The notes beneath the pieces were generated by a model. That model searched no databases. It saw nothing but the letters and a program-made list of their open reading frames with translations, and had not been told where the DNA came from. 6,094 bases of DNA, from NCBI GenBank assembly GCA_001800005.1, contig MGUL01000117.1, positions 1 to 6,094 of the forward strand, in the 5' to 3' direction. Of this stretch, positions 1 through 5,587 are shown piece after piece. Origin of the DNA: Elusimicrobia bacterium RBG_16_66_12. GTDB lineage: Bacteria; Elusimicrobiota; Elusimicrobia; UBA1565; UBA9628. Made by a program: the position numbers and the translations under genes. Numbering within the stretch: the stretch's first letter is position 1; each line of letters opens with the position of its first letter.

Positions 1-78
1 AACGTCGGCATGCGCCTGCTCTACAAGCTTGCGGCCTGGACCTTCGTCAGCCGCGGCTACTGCAAGCCCCACGCCTAG
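1..78 (+). CDS. 3' end of an unidentified protein gene (partial)
   Basis: The first reading frame is open from the window edge to a TAG and encodes the last 25 residues of a protein, ending SRGYCKPHA. By hand count 24 of 25 sense codons end in G or C, matching the codon use of clear genes further on. The overlapping frame used by the next gene has poor third-position GC over the same bases. This is why I treat the stretch as a real coding tail. The fragment holds a hydrophobic/basic segment (MRLLYKLAAWTFV) but no motif I can name, so function is unknown. The next gene starts 4 bp after this stop, so the two are probably co-transcribed. Confidence 0.6.
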   Translation, partial: NVGMRLLYKLAAWTFVSRGYCKPHA

Positions 79-82
79 GCTC

Positions 83-700
83 GTGGCCACGAAGACCGAG
101 GACCTCAAGGGACTTCCCACCACCGACGCCCTGTTCGCCCGCCTGCGCCGCCGCACCCGGGCCAACGCGGACGACATGGACCGCGAGATCGAGAAGCTCT
201 GCGTGCGCGAAGTGGCCGTGATGATGTGCGACTCCTCGGGCTTCACGCGCAAGACCCACGATTACGGCATCCTGCAGTTCCTCGCGGTGATGACGCGGAG
301 CTACGACGCCCTGGTCCCGCTCGTCGGGAAGAAGGGAGGGAGCGTCATCGCCCACGGCGCCGACAACCTGCTGGCCGTCTTCCCGGACGCCGCCGCCTCT
401 GTGGACGCCGCCGTCGCGATGCTGAAGCTCCTCGGCCGCCGCAACGAGGGCGCGGCCGACCGCGACCAGTTCCATCTCTGCATCGGCCTGCACTGGGGCA
501 AGATTCTGCGCCTGAAGGACAACATCTTCGGCGACAAGGTCAACGTGGCCGCCAAGATCGGCGAGGACCTGGCCTCCGCCGACGAGATCCTGGCGACGGG
601 CGAGATCGCCTCCCGCCTGCCCGCGCGCATCAAGCGCCGCTACGCGCGCTCCATCGAGCTGGGCGGCAAGCCCTTGGAACTGCACCGCATCGTCTGGTAG
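83..700 (+). CDS. Class III nucleotidyl cyclase homology-domain protein, probably degenerate
   Basis: The 205-residue protein is essentially one cyclase homology domain (about residues 43-172) after a short charged N-terminal segment; there is no signal peptide or membrane segment. Class III cyclases make cAMP or cGMP from ATP or GTP as dimers. Visible landmarks are CDSSGFT (metal Asp about D50), HGADNLLAVFPD (second metal Asp about D94) and NIFGDKVNVAAK (Asn about N154). By hand alignment to the family, the purine-selecting Lys four residues before the second Asp is Ala. The second purine-selecting Asp is Asn (an Asp sits one residue earlier), and the transition-state Arg four residues after the Asn is Lys. 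So metal binding looks kept while nucleotide recognition looks altered. It may be a regulatory pseudo-cyclase or have unusual specificity. I chose the GTG start because an upstream TTG (29) in frame would lie inside the preceding gene and adds poorly biased codons. No convincing ribosome-binding site is visible, which fits coupling to the upstream gene. ATG at 176 is a shorter alternative. Confidence 0.8.
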   Translation: MATKTEDLKGLPTTDALFARLRRRTRANADDMDREIEKLCVREVAVMMCDSSGFTRKTHDYGILQFLAVMTRSYDALVPLVGKKGGSVIAHGADNLLAVFPDAAASVDAAVAMLKLLGRRNEGAADRDQFHLCIGLHWGKILRLKDNIFGDKVNVAAKIGEDLASADEILATGEIASRLPARIKRRYARSIELGGKPLELHRIVW

Positions 701-717
701 AGACGGCCATAAAGAAG

Positions 718-754
718 GAGGGCCTCCCCCTCTTCAGGGGAGGCCCTCGCTTTT
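718..754. terminator. Bidirectional intrinsic terminator between convergent genes
   Basis: A perfect 12-bp GC-rich stem (GAGGGCCTCCCC paired with GGGGAGGCCCTC) closes a 7-nt loop (CTCTTCA). On the plus strand it is followed by GCTTTT. On the minus strand it is followed by CTTCTTTA. It lies 17 bp after the cyclase-like stop and 21 bp after the stop of the convergent exported-protein gene, so it can end both transcripts. Confidence 0.9.
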
Positions 755-769
755 CGGACGCGGGGATCT

Positions 770-1276
770 TTACTTCTTGCCGCCGCGGCGCTCCATGCGC
801 TCTCCGCGGTTCTCTCGATGTTCGCCGTGGCGCTCACGCCGCTCGCCCTGTCGCTCCATGCGCCCGCCGCGCCTCTCGCGCCGCTCTCCGGCCTTCTCCA
901 ATGTCTCGCCCCGCTTCTCGAGGCGCTCGGCGGCCTTCTCATGGCCGGCGGCGTCGAGCTTCTCGGCCCGCTCCTGCATCTTCTCGCCGCGCTCCTGCAT
1001 CTTCTCGCCCTGATTCTGCAGGCGCTCACCGCGCTCTTGGCGCCGCTGGCCCTGCCTCTGCATGCGCTCGCCCTGATTCTGCAGACGTTCGCCGCGGTTC
1101 TCGAGAGCCGGGCTGGCCGGCGTCGCCGGGACGGCCGGGGTCTTGTCGCCCGGAACGCCGGGGTCGGCCGGGACCGCCGGCGTGACCGTCTTCTGCGGAT
1201 CGTCCTCCGCCGACGCGAAAGCGGGGACCATCAACACCGCCGACAGGACCGCCCAACGGATGTCGAACATTCTCAT
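770..1276 (-). CDS. Exported, aromatic-free protein of glycine-containing heptad repeats
   Basis: The protein has 168 residues and I do not recognise its family. Residues 1-23 form a Sec signal peptide (hydrophobic core AVLSAVLMVPAF, then ASA before EDD, a good signal peptidase I site; no lipobox Cys). Residues 24-60 are a Pro/Ala/Val-rich linker. Residues 61-168 are highly charged heptads of the type x-G-E-R/K-M/L-Q/E-x. Glycines fall every seven residues at 62, 69, 76, 83, 90, 97, then Ala104, Gly111, and after a 12-residue step at 123, 130, 137, 144, 151, 158 and 165. The mature part has no Phe, Trp, Tyr or Cys. A helical, possibly glycine-faced coiled-coil filament in the periplasm or outside the cell is an inference. 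The start is well set by AAGGAGG four bases upstream (ten before an alternative ATG at 1270). It lies 18 bp after the GS-family gene and probably shares its mRNA. It ends at the strong terminator. Confidence 0.85.
   Translation of the reverse strand: MRMFDIRWAVLSAVLMVPAFASAEDDPQKTVTPAVPADPGVPGDKTPAVPATPASPALENRGERLQNQGERMQRQGQRRQERGERLQNQGEKMQERGEKMQERAEKLDAAGHEKAAERLEKRGETLEKAGERRERRGGRMERQGERRERHGEHRENRGERMERRGGKK
773..1096 (-). repeat. Tandem 21-bp coding repeats (Gly-heptad region)
   Basis: The DNA encoding residues 61-168 of the exported protein repeats with a 21-bp period. Copies vary, but some are exact: a 19-nt stretch at 970-988 recurs at 991-1009, one period away. A 17-nt stretch at 1005-1021 recurs at 1068-1084, exactly three periods away. 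This points to growth by unit duplication, followed by drift toward the 5' and 3' ends of the array. Confidence 0.85.
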
Positions 1277-1280
1277 AGCT

Positions 1281-1287
1281 CCTCCTT
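1281..1287 (-). promoter_or_regulatory. Strong Shine-Dalgarno of the heptad-repeat exported protein
   Basis: On the minus strand this reads AAGGAGG, a near-perfect match to the 16S 3' end, four bases before the ATG at 1276. It lies within the 18-bp gap after the GS-family stop codon. The second gene of the pair can therefore load ribosomes efficiently by itself, whereas the GS-family gene has no visible ribosome-binding site. Confidence 0.8.
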
Positions 1288-1294
1288 AAGGTTG

Positions 1295-2650
1295 TCAAAC
1301 GCGCTCGAAATTGCGGCCCTTCTCCCAGTCGGTCACGGCCCGGTCGTGCGCGGCCTGCTCGGCCTTAGCCGTGTGCAGATAGTGCGCGAAGACCTCCGGG
1401 CCGAAGGCCTCCTTGGCGGCCGACGAGCCTTCCAGCAAGGCGATGGCCTCGGCCAGCGTCCTGGGCACGGGCTGAACCTGCGACTCGTAGGCGTTGCCCT
1501 TGAGCTCCGCCGGCGGCTCGATCTTGTTCTCGATGCCGTGAAGGCCCGCGGCGATCGTCGCGGCCAGGGCCAGGTACGGGTTGGCGTCGGCGCCCGGGAT
1601 GCGGTTCTCGATGCGCAGCGAATTCCCCTCCCCGACGACGCGGAAGCCGCAGGTGCGGTTGTCGCCCGCCCAGGCGATGCGCGTCGGCGCGAAGGTCGCG
1701 GCTTGGTACCTTTTATAGGAGTTCGTCGTGGGGGCGTAGAAGAAGGAGAACTCGCGCGCCAGCGACATCATCCCGCCCAAAAACCAGCGAAACTTCCGGG
1801 AGGGCTTTCCCCCCTCTGAGAAGGCCGACTTCTTGCCGGCGCGGTCCCACAGGCTCGCGTGGATATGGCAGGAGGAACCGGCCAGCTTCGAGTCGAACTT
1901 GGCCATGAAGGTCAAAGCGCAGCCCTTCTGCATCGCGATCTCCTTGGCGCCGTGCTTGTAGATCGTGTGGCGGTCGGCCATCTCGACGGGAGTCGCGTAC
2001 TCCAGGTTGATCTCGTGCTGGCCCGGCCCCCACTCGCCTTTGGAGCACTCGACGGGAACGCCCGCGGCCTCCATCTGGTTGCGGATATCCCCCACCACGG
2101 GCTCCATGCGCGTGCCCTGCAGGATGTGGTAGTCCTCGATGTAGGCGCCGTGGTGCTCGAGGCCGGTCCAATTCTTCTTCGAGGCCGACTCATAGGTCTC
2201 GCGGAAGAGATAGAACTCCAGCTCGGTGGCCATCTTCAGTGAATAGCCGAGCTCCCAGGCGCGCAGGACCTGGTCCTTGAGGACCTGGCGGGGAGCGACC
2301 TTGACCGGGCGGCGCTCCCCGTCGACGACGTCGCAGACGACGAGGGCCGTGCCGGGCTGCCAGGGCAGAGCGCGCCAGGTCCCGTAGTCGGGGGTCATGG
2401 TAAAGTCCTGATAGCCTTTTGTCCAGCTCGTCAGCTCATAGCCCGGCACCGGGTCCATCTCCATGTCGACGGTGAGAAGATACGCGCAGGCATGCGTGCC
2501 GTGCTCGACGACGGCCCGCGCGAAGTGGCGCGCGGTCATGCGCTTGCCCATCCAGCGCCCCTGCATGTCGGGAAACGCGAGGATGATCGTGTGGAAAGTC
2601 CCCTTCTTGATCTCGGAGAGGAGCGCGTCTGATCTTCTGATGTCGGGCAT
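1295..2650 (-). CDS. Glutamine synthetase family ligase, PuuA/gamma-glutamyl-amine type
   Basis: This cytoplasmic enzyme has 451 residues, the normal length for the family. It should activate glutamate with ATP to gamma-glutamyl phosphate and join it to ammonia or an amine. Visible family landmarks are: DMQGRWMGKRM (28-38); ATELEFYLF with metal Glu 143 and 145; GEWGPGQHEINL (205-216) with Glu 206 and 213; GSSCHIHASLW (258-268) with the catalytic His pair; NSYKR (310-314); and RIENRIPGADANPYLALAA (346-364) with the substrate-binding Glu/Arg. The DMQG...GKRM loop in place of the classical N-terminal ammonium-site region, and the WDR after HASL, resemble gamma-glutamylputrescine/polyamine synthetases and related GS-like enzymes more than GlnA, so polyamine or other amine use is favoured; ammonia is not excluded. 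ATG at 2650 is the only normal start after an in-frame stop nine codons upstream. It has no clear Shine-Dalgarno. It is first in a minus-strand pair with the exported heptad protein. Confidence 0.92.
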   Translation of the reverse strand: MPDIRRSDALLSEIKKGTFHTIILAFPDMQGRWMGKRMTARHFARAVVEHGTHACAYLLTVDMEMDPVPGYELTSWTKGYQDFTMTPDYGTWRALPWQPGTALVVCDVVDGERRPVKVAPRQVLKDQVLRAWELGYSLKMATELEFYLFRETYESASKKNWTGLEHHGAYIEDYHILQGTRMEPVVGDIRNQMEAAGVPVECSKGEWGPGQHEINLEYATPVEMADRHTIYKHGAKEIAMQKGCALTFMAKFDSKLAGSSCHIHASLWDRAGKKSAFSEGGKPSRKFRWFLGGMMSLAREFSFFYAPTTNSYKRYQAATFAPTRIAWAGDNRTCGFRVVGEGNSLRIENRIPGADANPYLALAATIAAGLHGIENKIEPPAELKGNAYESQVQPVPRTLAEAIALLEGSSAAKEAFGPEVFAHYLHTAKAEQAAHDRAVTDWEKGRNFERV

Positions 2651-2719
2651 GGGGCAAGTGTAAGAAATTGCATCTCATCAATCAACATATCTAATTTGCT
2701 AACAAACAACACTTATTAG

Positions 2720-2741
2720 CATCTAACATAACTATTAGATG
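2720..2741. repeat. Inverted repeat CATCTAA-N8-TTAGATG, possible operator
   Basis: Two perfect 7-bp arms are separated by 8 bases. The 15-bp spacing between arm centres is not far from the one-and-a-half turns seen in some dimeric regulator sites. It lies about 23 bp upstream of the parA -35 box and about 70 bp upstream of the GS-family start. It could serve either gene, but which regulator binds is unknown. AT-rich DNA gives such repeats by chance fairly often. Confidence 0.35.
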
Positions 2742-2763
2742 TTATATGGATTTTACTACCCCC

Positions 2764-2792
2764 TTGACAGCAGCTGAGTCAATTAGTAATAT
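2764..2792 (+). promoter_or_regulatory. Predicted sigma70-type promoter of parA-parB
   Basis: A perfect -35 TTGACA is followed after exactly 17 bp by TAATAT (4 of 6 to TATAAT, with the important second A and last T). Transcription should start near position 2799, giving a leader of about 60 nt. The -35 box is also the left arm of TTGAC-N9-GTCAA, a short inverted repeat that could be an operator. The first parS-like site begins at the predicted start point. Confidence 0.7.
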
Positions 2793-2799
2793 GTGATTG

Positions 2800-2815
2800 G
2801 TTTCCACGTGGAAAC
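2800..2815. promoter_or_regulatory. parS-like palindrome (perfect 16-mer)
   Basis: GTTTCCACGTGGAAAC is a perfect palindrome. Its inner 12 bases TTCCACGTGGAA match the core of the known parS form TGTTCCACGTGGAACA; only the outer two bases on each side differ. It sits next to the parAB genes at the predicted transcription start, so ParB binding would be expected to affect the promoter. An alternative reading is a weak hairpin attenuator, because five T residues follow immediately and a 6-bp stem with an ACGT loop is possible. Confidence 0.6.
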
Positions 2816-2837
2816 TTTTTGAACCTCAAAATTAACG

Positions 2838-2853
2838 GTTTTCATGTGAAAAC
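2838..2853. promoter_or_regulatory. Second, imperfect parS-like site before the parA start
   Basis: GTTTTCATGTGAAAAC matches the first site at 13 of 16 positions and is palindromic except for the central base pair. The two centres are 38 bp apart. It ends six bases before the parA ATG, where a Shine-Dalgarno would normally lie, and no such sequence is present. It may be a weaker ParB site or a decayed copy. Confidence 0.45.
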
Positions 2854-2859
2854 ACCATC

Positions 2860-3678
2860 ATGGCCGAAATAATCGCTATTGCGAACCAAAAAGGGGGGGT
2901 TGGTAAAACAACCACCGCCGTCAACCTCTCCGCAGCCCTTTCCACTTTGGGCCATGAAACACTGCTGATCGACATGGACCCGCAAGGAAACGCCACATCA
3001 GGGTTTGGTTTTGATAAGTCTGAGTTCGACCCAAACATCTATGATGTCCTCGTTGACTTGCTCCCGCTGGAAAAGACCATCAAAGCTTCCCCATTGATAA
3101 AACTATCAGTTTCAGGCGCGAACAACGATTTGGCGGGAGCTGAAATCGAGCTTGTCACTGCTTTGGCGCGAGAAAGTCGCTTGAAGGGGGCTATTTCGGC
3201 GGTCAAAAATCGCTTCGCCTACGTCATCATCGATTGCCCGCCTTCTTTAGGACTTTTGACTGTCAACGCACTGAATGCGGCCGATAAGATCGTAATTCCC
3301 ATTCAAGGAGAATACTATTCCATGGAGGGGCTCGCGCAATTCACAAGCGCTGTGGATAGAGTGAAAAGTTCTCTGAACAGCAAGTTGGAAGTCGAGGGGG
3401 GGGTTCTGACCATGTTCGACTCCCGAATGACACTTTCCAACCAGGTAAAGGAAGAGGTCGCGAAGTTCTTTGGCCCCAAAATGTTCCAGTCCATCATCCC
3501 GCGCAACATCCGCCTGGCTGAGGCCCCAGGCTTCGGCCAGAGCATTTTCCAATATGACGCTAAATCACGCGGGGCTGAGGCCTACATGAGCTTCGCCCGC
3601 GAGTTCCTCTTCCGCCGCGGCCTGTCCCAGGCGCCCGAGCCGGCTGCGCGCGCGGAACCAATGGAGAATCCATCATGA
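2860..3678 (+). CDS. parA: Chromosome partitioning ATPase ParA/Soj
   Basis: ParA is the DNA-binding ATPase that, with ParB bound at parS, segregates newly copied chromosome origins. Residues 9-19 (NQKGGVGKTTT) are the deviant Walker A with signature Lys11 and Lys16. LLIDMDPQGNAT (35-46) is Walker A' with catalytic Asp40. YVIIDCPPSLG (121-131) is Walker B with Asp125. IPRNIRLAEAPGFGQSI and YDAKSRGAEAY are the conserved C-terminal Soj region. There is no N-terminal HTH, so this is the short chromosomal type. The 272 residues include an extra Pro/Ala/Glu-rich tail after about 252. The start fits the family, although no Shine-Dalgarno is visible. GC content is low for about the first three quarters (33 of codons 2-61 end in G/C) and returns to the local norm near the end. 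Two G runs (7 at 2893-2899, in the Walker A codons; 8 at 3396-3403) are possible slippage points, but the frame is intact. Confidence 0.97.
   Translation: MAEIIAIANQKGGVGKTTTAVNLSAALSTLGHETLLIDMDPQGNATSGFGFDKSEFDPNIYDVLVDLLPLEKTIKASPLIKLSVSGANNDLAGAEIELVTALARESRLKGAISAVKNRFAYVIIDCPPSLGLLTVNALNAADKIVIPIQGEYYSMEGLAQFTSAVDRVKSSLNSKLEVEGGVLTMFDSRMTLSNQVKEEVAKFFGPKMFQSIIPRNIRLAEAPGFGQSIFQYDAKSRGAEAYMSFAREFLFRRGLSQAPEPAARAEPMENPS
3663..3667 (+). promoter_or_regulatory. Shine-Dalgarno of parB inside the parA tail
   Basis: GGAGA lies seven bases before the parB ATG, within the last codons of parA. With the ATGA stop-start overlap it fixes the parB start and supports coupled translation of the two proteins. 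Confidence 0.7.
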
Positions 3679-4574
3679 CCCGCAAAGCCCTCGGCCGCGG
3701 CCTGTCCGCTCTCATTCCAAACGCCCCTGCTCCGTCTTCGACCGCCGCGCCGTCGACGGCGCAAAACGGCGTGGTCAAGGTCGCGGTTGAAAAGATCCGC
3801 CCAAACCATCTTCAGCCGCGCCGCCATTTCGACCCGCAAGAATTGAGCGAGCTGGCCTCGTCCATCCAACAGCACGGCCTGGCCCAGCCGATCGTGGTCT
3901 CATTCGACGCGACTACGCGCTCCTACGAACTCATCGCCGGCGAGCGCCGACTGCGCGCGACGCAGCTGGCTGGATTCAAGGAGATCGAGGTCGTGGTCCG
4001 ACAACCCAAGGACGACAAACATCGCCTGGCACTGACCCTCATCGAGAACCTCCAGCGCTCCGACCTCAACCCAATCGAGGTCGCCCTCGGCTACCTGCGC
4101 CTGATGAAGGAGTTCGGCATCAACCAGAGCGAACTCGGCCAGGAGGTGGGAAAATCAAAGTCCGCCATCTCCAACACCCTAAGACTGCTCGAACTCGCCG
4201 ATGAGATTCAGAAGGCGCTCTCGTTCGGCCAGATATCGGAAGGCCACGGCCGAGCGCTCCTGGCCATCGCCGACCCGAACCTCCGCCACGCCGTGTTCAA
4301 GAAGATCCTAGAAGGGAAGCTCTCCGTGCGCGAGGCCGAGGCCATGGCCAAGCAGGTCGAAGACGGCGAAACACCGGCTCTGGACGAACCGCGGGCCCAG
4401 AAGAAAGCTCTTCCGAAGCCCGCGGACCTGCGCGCGCTCGAGGAGACGCTTCAGCAGTCCTTGGGAACCAAGGTCGTCATCCGCGCCAAGAAGAACCCCT
4501 CCAAGGGGACCATCATCCTGCATTACTTCTCGTTCGATGATTTCGAGAAAATCGTTAATGTGCTGAAAAAATAA
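3675..4574 (+). CDS. parB: Chromosome partitioning protein ParB (CTP-dependent clamp)
   Basis: ParB binds parS, loads as a CTP-gated sliding clamp and stimulates ParA. The 299 residues show all usual parts. N-terminal KALGRGLSALIP (4-15) is the Arg-containing ParA-activating peptide, followed by a flexible Ala/Pro/Ser linker (16-31). The ParB/Srx CTPase domain (about 33-130) includes LQPRRHF (46-52), IAGERRLRA (87-95) and LIENLQRSDLNPIE (122-135). A helix-turn-helix (about 149-172) has QSELGQEVGKSKSAISNTLR. A charged linker follows, then a C-terminal dimerisation domain (about 245-299) ending in Lys-Lys. Every CTP-binding motif I can check is present, so it should be functional. It overlaps parA by ATGA and the following gene by TAATG. 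Codon use is GC-rich, unlike most of parA. The likely binding sites are the two parS-like palindromes upstream of parA. Confidence 0.97.
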   Translation: MTRKALGRGLSALIPNAPAPSSTAAPSTAQNGVVKVAVEKIRPNHLQPRRHFDPQELSELASSIQQHGLAQPIVVSFDATTRSYELIAGERRLRATQLAGFKEIEVVVRQPKDDKHRLALTLIENLQRSDLNPIEVALGYLRLMKEFGINQSELGQEVGKSKSAISNTLRLLELADEIQKALSFGQISEGHGRALLAIADPNLRHAVFKKILEGKLSVREAEAMAKQVEDGETPALDEPRAQKKALPKPADLRALEETLQQSLGTKVVIRAKKNPSKGTIILHYFSFDDFEKIVNVLKK

Positions 4575-5587
4575 TGATTTTTTTAAACATAGCCCTGGCT
4601 TTCGCCCTCCCGGCCTCCGCGGCCGTCGCACCAGCCGACGGCCTGGCGCCCGCGCTTTCGACCAGCGCCATCGTGCCGACCTACATCACGCTCGCACCCA
4701 CCGTCCATGATTACAATCGTTTCGCCGACGGCGGGCCGGATGCAAACTGGTACATCGGCTTCAACAACGCCTGGATCGTGAAGCTGCCGTCGGCCCCCGC
4801 GGGAGAGTTCGCCCGAGCCTTCATCGGCGCGCGCATGGGCCGCGCGAAGACGCGCGCCATCCCGGAGAAGCCTTGGACCCGCGAGACCATACCCGGCAAG
4901 GTCTATATGGGACTCTCGCAGACGCCGGCATGGACCTCCGAGCAAAGCTTCTTCCTCGCCGACACGACCGAGATCCCGGCCGAGCCGGACCCGCAGGCCA
5001 GCGTGGAAGGCGCGGGGGCCGCGGAGTGGCTCTGGGCCGAGGTCTCCATGTCCATGGTCAGCTTCACCAAGCCCAACTATCTGATCGTCTGGTCTCCGAC
5101 GAACTACATGACGCGCGCCTCCAGCGCGCCGATTCTCGCCGGAGCCGACGTCGACGAGTCCATCGCGGGGCGCGACGCGCGCGCCTGGAATACCCGCTCC
5201 ATCATGGGCGTGCCGCCGCGCTCCTCGGCGAACTCTCTCGAGACTCCCATCAACAACATCATGCCCGCGCTCGCGCTGAAGCTGGTCCCGCCGGGACCCG
5301 ACGAGCCGGCGGTCACGGTCAGCGACCTGAGCCTGGCGCGCGCCGGGCGCCGCATCGTCGCGCGCTTCTCGGCGGCGGGCGAGGACGTCTCGGAGGCCTG
5401 GGTCGAGAGCTCGCGCGACCGCCTGGACTGGGATCGCGTCTCCAAGCGCCAGCGCCGTCCGCCCTACGTCTTCTCCCTGGACAAGGGTCTGCCGCCCGGC
5501 CTTTGGCTGCGGGGCGCGGCGAGCGACATTTCGGGGGCCATCGGCTATTGCGAGCCGTCCATGATCCCTTATGCCCTCCAGCCGTAA
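4574..5587 (+). CDS. Exported protein of unknown function between parB and asd
   Basis: I do not recognise this 337-residue protein. Residues 1-16 look like a signal peptide (MIFLNIALAFALPASA, with an ASA-type cleavage site), but the n-region has no Lys or Arg, which is unusual. The mature N-terminal and middle part is rich in aromatics, with Trp-containing strands such as DANWYIGFNNAWIVKL (56-71), AAEWLWAEVSMSMVSF (149-164) and YLIVWSPTNYMT (169-180). It looks like a beta-rich fold with no known catalytic motif that I can see. About residues 246-335 could form an Ig/Fn3-like sandwich (VTVSDLSLARAGRRIVARFS, later GLPPGLWLRGAASDISG); this is inference. There is a single Cys, at 326, so no disulfide. 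The start is set by TAATG with the parB stop and by a stop six codons upstream in frame. No Shine-Dalgarno is evident, suggesting translational coupling. The 3' end overlaps asd by 17 bp. Confidence 0.8.
   Translation: MIFLNIALAFALPASAAVAPADGLAPALSTSAIVPTYITLAPTVHDYNRFADGGPDANWYIGFNNAWIVKLPSAPAGEFARAFIGARMGRAKTRAIPEKPWTRETIPGKVYMGLSQTPAWTSEQSFFLADTTEIPAEPDPQASVEGAGAAEWLWAEVSMSMVSFTKPNYLIVWSPTNYMTRASSAPILAGADVDESIAGRDARAWNTRSIMGVPPRSSANSLETPINNIMPALALKLVPPGPDEPAVTVSDLSLARAGRRIVARFSAAGEDVSEAWVESSRDRLDWDRVSKRQRRPPYVFSLDKGLPPGLWLRGAASDISGAIGYCEPSMIPYALQP

Larger units (their letters stand above)
2651..2859. other. AT-rich divergent intergenic region between the GS-family gene and parA
   Basis: This is the longest gap in the window and is strikingly AT-rich against GC-rich surroundings. 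It must hold promoters for both directions. Toward parA there is a clear sigma70-type promoter; toward the GS-family gene I see no pair of hexamers good enough to call. It also holds an inverted repeat (2720-2741) and two parS-like palindromes. I found no DnaA box of the TTATCCACA type, so there is no case for a replication origin here. Confidence 0.75.

Noticed and set aside
29..82. TTG start at 29 giving 18 extra N-terminal residues for the cyclase-like protein
   Set aside because: The extension overlaps a frame with 24 of 25 GC-ending codons that ends at 78, and the extra residues are low complexity with poor third-position bias.
226..1185. 319-codon plus-strand frame starting inside the cyclase-like gene
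   Set aside because: It is Arg/Pro/Ala-rich without any motif, crosses the strong terminator and the convergent gene, and its start lies inside a conserved domain.
818..1819. 333-codon plus-strand open frame over the exported gene and the GS-family 3' end
   Set aside because: It is Leu/Arg-rich low complexity mirroring the 21-bp repeats. The minus strand has a strong ribosome-binding site, a signal peptide and GS motifs, so this is a shadow.
2800..2820. Palindrome plus five T residues as a terminator
   Set aside because: Only a 6-bp stem with a four-base loop is possible, it lies at a predicted transcription start, and the sequence has the parS core. Kept only as an alternative (attenuator).
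2651..2859. Replication origin in the AT-rich region beside parAB
   Set aside because: No DnaA boxes, no dnaA/dnaN/rsmG neighbours and no repeated 9-mers are visible; the region is also short.
3247..3552. Minus-strand open frames within parA
   Set aside because: ParA motifs run through the whole plus-strand frame; the reverse frames have no recognisable content or ribosome-binding site.
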